Shown piece by piece: positions 26,825 through 32,686 of a stretch of 32,686 nt of DNA (position 1 is the stretch's first letter; each line of letters starts with the position of its first letter). Under the pieces are notes generated by a model that did not search any database, had not been told where the DNA came from, and saw nothing but the letters and a program-made list of their open reading frames with translations. This DNA is from Oscillospiraceae bacterium (GTDB lineage Bacteria > Bacillota > Clostridia > Oscillospirales > CAG-272): positions 1 through 32,686 of the forward strand of contig SVUB01000006.1 in the NCBI GenBank assembly GCA_015063495.1, written 5' to 3'. The translations under genes were made by a program, and so were the position numbers.

Positions 26825-27680
26825 TCACTTCTCCTCCGACGTCCTCCGTATATGCGTTGAAGTCCTTTATTATCATTACTCTGCGAAGATCGGTAAGATC
26901 TGCCGAGGGCTTTATACGTGCTATAAGAGAGCGACTGAATTCATCGGGGACAAGCTCTGTTACAGTTCCTATAACGAGACCTCTCGGATAAAAGCTTCCG
27001 ATTCCGCTTGAGAGGATGATATCCCCGACCTTTATATCGGCATCCGAGGGGAGATATGACATCTGGCATATACCGTTGTCCTTTAACTCATAAACTCCCT
27101 CTACGAGACCAAGCTCGCCCGAGCGTTTCACGTATGCTCCGACAGATGAGGCGGTTTCGAGTATCGTGACTACCTTGCACCAGTTTGCACCTGCCTCGCT
27201 CACATATCCGACAATGCCATTTTCGGTAACGACCGGCATATTTGTCTCAATATCGTGCATAGAGCCTCGGTTGAGAGTAAGCACAGTCATATAGTTGCCG
27301 GATTCACGCCCTATAACGAGAGCGGATTCAAATTCATAATCTATATGCTCACGTTTAAGGCCGAGATAAGCATAGAGCCATTCGTTTTCTTCTTTTATCG
27401 CTTCGACGTCCCTTAACTTGTTTTGAAGCTCTGCGTTTTTGTCTTTAAGTATTCTGTTTTCAGCGTTTATTGCGTCAAATTCTTTGAAATAGCTTATAAA
27501 TCCGTCCGCCGCCTGTGCTACCTGCGTAAAACAGTATCGAAATGGTGTTGCAAGCGTTCCGAGAGCACTGCGGACCGAGCTTCCGAGTCCCATAAACGAG
27601 AGGACGCTCGGAACTGTGACGAGCACTATTGCAATGAGAAGTGCAATTATGAAAAATCTCGATCTTAAAAATTTAGACAT
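26817..27680 (-). CDS. mreC: Rod shape-determining protein MreC
   Basis: Single TM plus coiled coil; ALVIGRESGNYMTVLTLNRGSMHDI, MPVVTENGIVGYVSEAGANWCKVVTI, DIILSSGIGSFYPRGLVIGTV. Confidence 0.93.
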   Translation of the reverse strand: MSKFLRSRFFIIALLIAIVLVTVPSVLSFMGLGSSVRSALGTLATPFRYCFTQVAQAADGFISYFKEFDAINAENRILKDKNAELQNKLRDVEAIKEENEWLYAYLGLKREHIDYEFESALVIGRESGNYMTVLTLNRGSMHDIETNMPVVTENGIVGYVSEAGANWCKVVTILETASSVGAYVKRSGELGLVEGVYELKDNGICQMSYLPSDADIKVGDIILSSGIGSFYPRGLVIGTVTELVPDEFSRSLIARIKPSADLTDLRRVMIIKDFNAYTEDVGGEVNE

Positions 27681-27704
27681 GAGGTTTAATTCTCCGAATT
27701 TTTA

Positions 27705-28712
27705 TTATCTTGAGCGTGAAAGAATTACGTTTCTGATTATACGGGGATCCTCTATACCCTTACCGAGACCGAGTGCAACGCAGTCAAGAGGACGGTTTGC
27801 AACGGTTACCTTGAGTCCTGTGCGTTCTGTTATGAGAGTGGGAAGTCCACGCAGGAGCGCACCTCCGCCTGCAAGCATTATTCCCGAATCGTAGATGTCA
27901 GAGGAAAGCTCGGGAGGGGTATTTTCAAGTGTGTTCTTTATGCAGTCGATGATCCTGTCTATTTGCTCCTCGGTTGCTTCACGCACGTCTGCTGACGTGA
28001 TGTGCAGAGTAGAGGGCAGGCCTGTTTTCATATTGCGGCCTCTTACGTCCATCTCGGCACTGTCTGCTGACCAGTGCACAGAACCGATGCGTTTCTTAAG
28101 CTCCTCTCCCGTGGCTACGCCGATAGTCATATTGAATCGGCGTCTTACATACTGAACGATAGCATCGTCAAGCTCGTCACCTGCAACTCTTATCGAGCGG
28201 GAAACGACTATACCGTCAAGGCTTATGACCGCCACCTCAGTCGTACCGCCACCTATATCAACTATCATGCTTCCTCTCGGACTGCCTATGCGAAGTCCCG
28301 AGCCGATCGCCGCCGCCATAGGCTCTTCAACGAGAGCAACAGAGCGTGACATAGCGTCGTATGCGGCATCTTCAAAGGCCTTTTTCTCAACCTCGGTAAC
28401 GCCGTAAGGGATGCATATAACTACGCTCGGACGGTTGAAAAATCCGCCCGTATTTATCTTGCGGAAGAACTGGTGAAGCATCTCCGCCGTAACGTCAAAG
28501 TCTGCGATAACACCGCCCTTGAGGGGACGAAATGCCGCTATCGTGCCGGGAGTCTTACCGAGCATTTTTTTTGCGTCGGAGCCTACGGACACGACCTTTC
28601 CTGTTATACTGTTCTTTGCAACGACCGAGGGCTCACGCAAAATTATTCCTTTTCCCTTCATATAAAAGAGGGTATTGGCGGTGCCAAGGTCGATTCCTAT
28701 CTGATTATTCAT
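27705..28712 (-). CDS. mreB: Rod shape-determining protein MreB
   Basis: GIDLGTANTLFYMKGKGIILREPSVVA, RPLKGGVIADFDVT, EEPMAAAIGSGL, MIVDIGGGTTEVAVISL. Confidence 0.97.
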   Translation of the reverse strand: MNNQIGIDLGTANTLFYMKGKGIILREPSVVAKNSITGKVVSVGSDAKKMLGKTPGTIAAFRPLKGGVIADFDVTAEMLHQFFRKINTGGFFNRPSVVICIPYGVTEVEKKAFEDAAYDAMSRSVALVEEPMAAAIGSGLRIGSPRGSMIVDIGGGTTEVAVISLDGIVVSRSIRVAGDELDDAIVQYVRRRFNMTIGVATGEELKKRIGSVHWSADSAEMDVRGRNMKTGLPSTLHITSADVREATEEQIDRIIDCIKNTLENTPPELSSDIYDSGIMLAGGGALLRGLPTLITERTGLKVTVANRPLDCVALGLGKGIEDPRIIRNVILSRSR

Positions 28713-28742
28713 ATAAAGCTATTCCTTTCTTCCCGAAAGAAT

Positions 28743-29345
28743 TTATTTTACAAAGTCTGAGAGATTTATTCCGAATACACGTCTGAGAAGCTTTCTTAAG
28801 CAATTTACAGGCAGACCTACGACGTTAAAATAACATCCGTCTATACCCTCTACCCACATTGATGCATAGCCCTGTATTGCATAAGCACCGGCTTTATCAT
28901 CGGGCTCACCGCTTCGTGCGTACCAGCCTATCTCCTTTTCGGTCATGGGGGCAAAACGAACCTCTGTTTCCTCAAACGCAGATGCACTTGCACCGCCGTA
29001 AATTACCGTAATTCCACTGAGTACCGAGTGAGTGCTGCCCGAAAGCATACGAAGCATTCTTTCTGTGTCTTCTTTGTCAACGGGCTTGCCAAGTATCTCA
29101 CCTTTTGCACTTACCACGGTATCTGCCGCTATTATTACGGTGTCGGTAAGGTCAATTCCTTCGCCCTCAAGCTTAGCCTTTACTGCTGCCGCTTTTCTGG
29201 CAGAGAGGAGCATTACCACGTTTGATGGGGGAGTGCCGTCCTCAAATGATTCGTCTGCCTCGCTTGTTATTATATCAAAATCGAGTCCGAGATTTTCGAG
29301 TATCTCACGGCGTCTTGGTGATTTTGATGCAAGAATAAATCTCAT
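28743..29345 (-). CDS. maf: Maf family nucleotide pyrophosphatase
   Basis: ILASKSPRRREILENLGLDFDII, VIIAADTVVSAKGEILGKPVDKE, DKAGAYAIQGYAS. Confidence 0.95.
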   Translation of the reverse strand: MRFILASKSPRRREILENLGLDFDIITSEADESFEDGTPPSNVVMLLSARKAAAVKAKLEGEGIDLTDTVIIAADTVVSAKGEILGKPVDKEDTERMLRMLSGSTHSVLSGITVIYGGASASAFEETEVRFAPMTEKEIGWYARSGEPDDKAGAYAIQGYASMWVEGIDGCYFNVVGLPVNCLRKLLRRVFGINLSDFVK

Positions 29346-29355
29346 TTTGATCTCC

Positions 29356-29811
29356 TTATTTTATGCCGGTTGAGCCAAAGCCGCCCGAGCCACGCTCGGT
29401 CTCATCAAGCTCGTCACATTCTATAAAGTTTGCAACATAAACGGGCAGGAACATCATCTGTGCAATTCTGTCGCCACGCTCAATGATAAAATCCTCTTTA
29501 CCCGTGTTAAAAAGTCCTACTCCGATCTCACCACGGTAGTCGCTGTCGATAACTCCGATTCCGTTTGAAAGGCATATGCCCTTTTTCGTACCGAGACCGC
29601 TTCTTGCGGCGATTACCGCAACCACTCCGCTTGTCTCGGGAGAGATAGATATTCCCGTGGGGATAAGCCTTCTTTCTCCGGGAGCGAGAACTACCTTTTC
29701 ACCTTCATCAAGTGCCGCGCAAAGGTCTATTGCGGCAGAGCCGTCGGTTGCATATGCAGGGGCGGTCATCCCTCTACATAGCTTTATTTTTACGTTTATC
29801 TTGTTGCTCAT
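29356..29811 (-). CDS. dut: dUTP diphosphatase
   Basis: AAIDLCAAL, AARSGLGTKKGICLSNGIGVIDSDYRGEIGV, GDRIAQMMFLPV, RGSGGFGSTG. Start 29811 fits the GGAG site better than 29823. Confidence 0.96.
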   Translation of the reverse strand: MSNKINVKIKLCRGMTAPAYATDGSAAIDLCAALDEGEKVVLAPGERRLIPTGISISPETSGVVAVIAARSGLGTKKGICLSNGIGVIDSDYRGEIGVGLFNTGKEDFIIERGDRIAQMMFLPVYVANFIECDELDETERGSGGFGSTGIK

Positions 29812-29826
29812 ATTTAACTCCAAAAA

Positions 29827-31839
29827 TTATTCTTTTATTCTTCTGACGGGGTAGGGGAGAGGCAGTCCTGCCTCAAAAGCATCTATTATCATATCGACCT
29901 CATTTTGCACTTCTGTTGAGAAGATAAAGTGACGGTCTGATATGCCGAATTTGTCAAGAAGCTGTTTTTTATCTCCCATATACGTGGGCAGGGAATTATA
30001 TATTACGTTTCTGTGTCTGTATTCTCTTAGCACAGGGAAAACGATTCCCTTGCGGTCTGTAAGAGTTGCTTTGCCTTTTGCACACTCCTCGCAGGAGGAG
30101 AATTCCTTTATTGCACACTTTTCGAGAAGCATAAGAGGAAGACGGCCGTACGTTATAGCGGCTCTTTTTCCACCGATATCTCTCATTTGCGGCAGGGTAA
30201 GCTCGGGTGAAAGTATAAAGCCTTCAAATCCAAGATCAGTTAAGGCATTTGCACTTTCTCTGTTAAAAACATTTAGTCTGAAGTCTCCTACGGGGGTAAG
30301 TCCTATGTCGTTTACAAGAGCGAGGTGCCCGAGGTTTCCTACAAGTGCATATTCAGCTCCCCTGCTTTTAGCGGAGAAGAGAAGATTCTTAACCTCTTCC
30401 TTTTCACTATCAAAAACAACGGACGGAACGATTATTCCGTTCGTGCTTCCGTCATATTTATCAAGGGGAAGATATATTCTGTCAAAATATTCTCTTGCCC
30501 TACTCGTAATACGGTCGGGGAAAGCAAAGCGAGCACTTTTAAGTGTATCAGATTTTCCACCTTTTTGGGGTGCAGAGTACTCCTTTGATTCAAGCTCACG
30601 CACGGGAGACCCGATAAGAGCGGTGACCGCCGCACGGCGAAGTGCATTCAGCCTTGATACGGGGAGCATAACGTTTCCTTCTATATCTATCTCTGCGTCC
30701 TCCAGATAAAACGGGGTGTCACCGAGCTTTGAAAGACTAATCAGAGCACTTTCCTTTGTGAGGGGTGCGTTTATTGCTTCAAACGGAGCGTCGCCCGTTA
30801 CCGTTACGCTTCTTTCGCCGCTTGTGAGGGTAAGAAGAGAGGGTTCTCCGCTCTTAAAGCTTGCGGAAAGGGAAATGGGACGCTTCAGCCTTATCTTATC
30901 AAATGAATCTATATTTCTTGAGTTTTCCTTGTCGGCATCTGAGCGGATACCAAGCATAGAGTGACCTATGCTTTTTACAAAATATCCGTCTGTAAAACCA
31001 CCCCTTGAAAATACCGATGAAAGGTGGCGAAGCTCGTCCGCATTAGCCCCACGACGCTCGTCAAGGAGCGTGCGGTAGACCGAGGTGACCTCGTGAACGT
31101 ACTCTGCGGATTTCATTCGTCCCTCTATCTTTAGCGACGCCACACCGCTGTCGATTATAGCGGGAACGTGGGGGGCAAGACAAAAGTCACGAAGGCTGAG
31201 GGGGTATTTGTTTTTGCCCTCATAGGGAAGTCTGCAGGGCTGTGCACATTCGCCTCTGTTTCCACTTCTTCCGCCCACTATCGAGCTGAAAAGGCATTGA
31301 CCTGAATGCGAAACACAAAGCGCACCGTGAACAAATATCTCAGCTTCTATCGGGGAATTTTCTACAAACGCCTTTATATTCTCAAGGGAGGTTTCTCTTG
31401 CGAGGACCATTCGTGTAAAGCCTAACTTTGAGAGAAGCTTTCCCGCATCGGCGCCGTGCCCCGACATCTGAGTGCTTGCGTGAAGTTCTATATCGGGGTA
31501 ATAGCGGTGAATGGCTGATGCTATGCCAAGGTCTGCAACTATCAGTGCATCTGCACCGAGACTCCAGACTTTTTCAGCCGTACGAAGCACCTCTCCTATC
31601 TCTCTGTCAAGTGCAAGAGTGTTGAGCGTAACGTACGCTTTTACTCCGTATGCGTGGCACGTTTCAAATGCCTCCCGAAGCTCTGTCTCGGTAAAATTCT
31701 CAGCACCTATACGTGCGTTAAAAGCGGAAGCACCGAAATATACTGCGTCCGCACCTGCATCAATTGCGGCAGAGAGCGCACGGGGTGAGCCTGCAGGGGA
31801 GAGAAGCTCGGGGAGAGATTTTTTCTGATTTTTTTCCAT
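29827..31839 (-). CDS. U32 family peptidase (RlhA/YegQ-related, long form)
   Basis: ELLSPAGSPRALSAAIDAGADAVYFGA, HASTQMS, EIFVHGALCVSHSGQCLFSSIVGGRSGNRGECAQPCRLPY, SLKIEGRMKSAEYV. Confidence 0.93.
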   Translation of the reverse strand: MEKNQKKSLPELLSPAGSPRALSAAIDAGADAVYFGASAFNARIGAENFTETELREAFETCHAYGVKAYVTLNTLALDREIGEVLRTAEKVWSLGADALIVADLGIASAIHRYYPDIELHASTQMSGHGADAGKLLSKLGFTRMVLARETSLENIKAFVENSPIEAEIFVHGALCVSHSGQCLFSSIVGGRSGNRGECAQPCRLPYEGKNKYPLSLRDFCLAPHVPAIIDSGVASLKIEGRMKSAEYVHEVTSVYRTLLDERRGANADELRHLSSVFSRGGFTDGYFVKSIGHSMLGIRSDADKENSRNIDSFDKIRLKRPISLSASFKSGEPSLLTLTSGERSVTVTGDAPFEAINAPLTKESALISLSKLGDTPFYLEDAEIDIEGNVMLPVSRLNALRRAAVTALIGSPVRELESKEYSAPQKGGKSDTLKSARFAFPDRITSRAREYFDRIYLPLDKYDGSTNGIIVPSVVFDSEKEEVKNLLFSAKSRGAEYALVGNLGHLALVNDIGLTPVGDFRLNVFNRESANALTDLGFEGFILSPELTLPQMRDIGGKRAAITYGRLPLMLLEKCAIKEFSSCEECAKGKATLTDRKGIVFPVLREYRHRNVIYNSLPTYMGDKKQLLDKFGISDRHFIFSTEVQNEVDMIIDAFEAGLPLPYPVRRIKE

Positions 31840-32165
31840 CAGAGCTTGTCTGTGCGGATGCCGTTCTTTTCAAGCAGAGCACGAAGCTTTTCGTTTTCTG
31901 CCGTGAGACGGTTTATCTGTGCGTTTTTAAGTGCGGTCTCCGCATCTATGCTGCGTATCTTTTTCTGCATCTTCATCTTATCCGAGCAGTAGTCAAGAGC
32001 ACAGAGAAGCGCCGCTTCGTTCTTTGAACAGCGACGGCTTGCCGTGTTTATCTCTCTTATTTTTCTGTCGATTATGCCGACAAGCTCATCCACAAACTCA
32101 GGCGGCTCCTCGGTTATTACGTTCATTTCGATATCGGCGATGGTTATAGTGTACTTCTGCTTCAT
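31839..32165 (-). CDS. zapA: Cell division protein ZapA
   Basis: MKQKYTITIADIEMNVITEEPPEFVDELVGIIDRKIREI with C-terminal coiled coil; TGATG overlap with the U32 gene; start 32165, not the ORF-caller start 32321. Confidence 0.83.
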   Translation of the reverse strand: MKQKYTITIADIEMNVITEEPPEFVDELVGIIDRKIREINTASRRCSKNEAALLCALDYCSDKMKMQKKIRSIDAETALKNAQINRLTAENEKLRALLEKNGIRTDKL

Positions 32166-32379
32166 AATATGTACCTGCCTTTCAAAAAATAAAAACACAG
32201 TCTTGAAAAAATGCGTAAAATGATTTATAATAACATAGGCATAAATACCCACGATATATATTATAATATAAAATTCTCCAATATTAAATAGGAATTTGTA
32301 AAAAATAATAAATTTTAGCATAAAATTTTTGCTTTTTCTTCAAAAATATTCTTTTTGGGGTGAAAAAGAGGTGCGTAAA

Positions 32380-32686
32380 GTGAAAAAAGAATCAAAAAAA
32401 CATAAATTGGAAAGAGCGGCACTCATAGTCGAAAGACTGAAGACGGTCTATCCGTCCCCCGAATGCGCGCTTGAGTATGGTGGCGAGCCGTGGAAGCTTC
32501 TCGTTATGGGGAGGCTCTCTGCACAGTGCACCGACGCAAGGGTAAATATCGTCTGCCGTGAGCTTTTTTCAAAATATCCTACGGCAAGAGCACTTGCCGA
32601 CGGCGAGCTTTCGGAGATCGAGGAGATAGTCCGTCCGTGCGGACTTTTTCGCACGAAGGCAGAGAGCATAAAGGCGGCTTGCAGGA
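32380..32686 (+). CDS. nth: Endonuclease III, N-terminal part (runs off the window)
   Basis: From GTG 32380: VKKESKKHKLERAALIVERLKTVYPSPECALEYGGEPWKLLVMGRLSAQCTDARVNIVCRELFSKYPTARALADGELSEIEEIVRPCGLFRTKAESIKAACR; LSAQxTD and CGLFRTKA fit Nth. Not in the ORF track. Confidence 0.87.
   Translation, partial: MKKESKKHKLERAALIVERLKTVYPSPECALEYGGEPWKLLVMGRLSAQCTDARVNIVCRELFSKYPTARALADGELSEIEEIVRPCGLFRTKAESIKAACR

Noticed and set aside
29942-30709. 255-aa ORF on + strand
   Set aside because: Antisense to the well-supported U32 peptidase gene; Ser/Arg/Pro-rich shadow translation.
32166-32379. Possible 6S RNA or other small RNA in the zapA-nth intergenic region, by analogy with zapA-ssrS in Gammaproteobacteria
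   Set aside because: The region is AT-rich and I could not build a convincing 6S-like long hairpin with a central bubble; the analogy is not expected to hold in Bacillota.
1-32686. CRISPR arrays, transposases, integrases, tRNA or rRNA genes
   Set aside because: No regularly spaced repeats, recognisable mobile-element proteins or structural RNA genes seen apart from the riboswitch.

Overview
The window is a gene-dense stretch of a bacterial chromosome. It is probably a Bacillota/Clostridia-type anaerobe, inferred from gene content, strong AGGAGG ribosome-binding sites and hairpin terminators. It is mostly housekeeping sequence. In order: 3' end of hisS; DJ-1/PfpI protein; CPBP protease; mltG; pgk; tpiA; an SGNH-hydrolase lipoprotein; a minus-strand deoC-deoD-deoB-cdd nucleoside-catabolism operon; a flavin reductase-like protein; a lysine riboswitch and terminator controlling dapA-dapB-dapF-dapL-lysA; a small divergent ribbon-helix-helix/SLOG gene pair between two bidirectional terminators; a minus-strand run guaB-guaA-GH26 mannanase lipoprotein-GH130-like protein-F420 ligase-like protein; a minus-strand zapA-U32 peptidase-dut-maf-mreBCD-mrdA cell-wall/division cluster; and the 5' end of an nth-like gene. 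No rRNA, tRNA, CRISPR array or transposase was recognised. The points most worth a second look are: a guaB product closely resembling Tritrichomonas foetus IMPDH, next to a GMP synthase lacking the glutaminase domain and in line with mannan genes; a GH130 protein apparently missing a central segment; an F420 ligase-family protein with no F420 context; the RHH/SLOG cassette with tandem palindromes; and a lysine riboswitch whose antiterminator/terminator switch can be read from the sequence. I saw no clear evidence of a wholly new multi-gene system.
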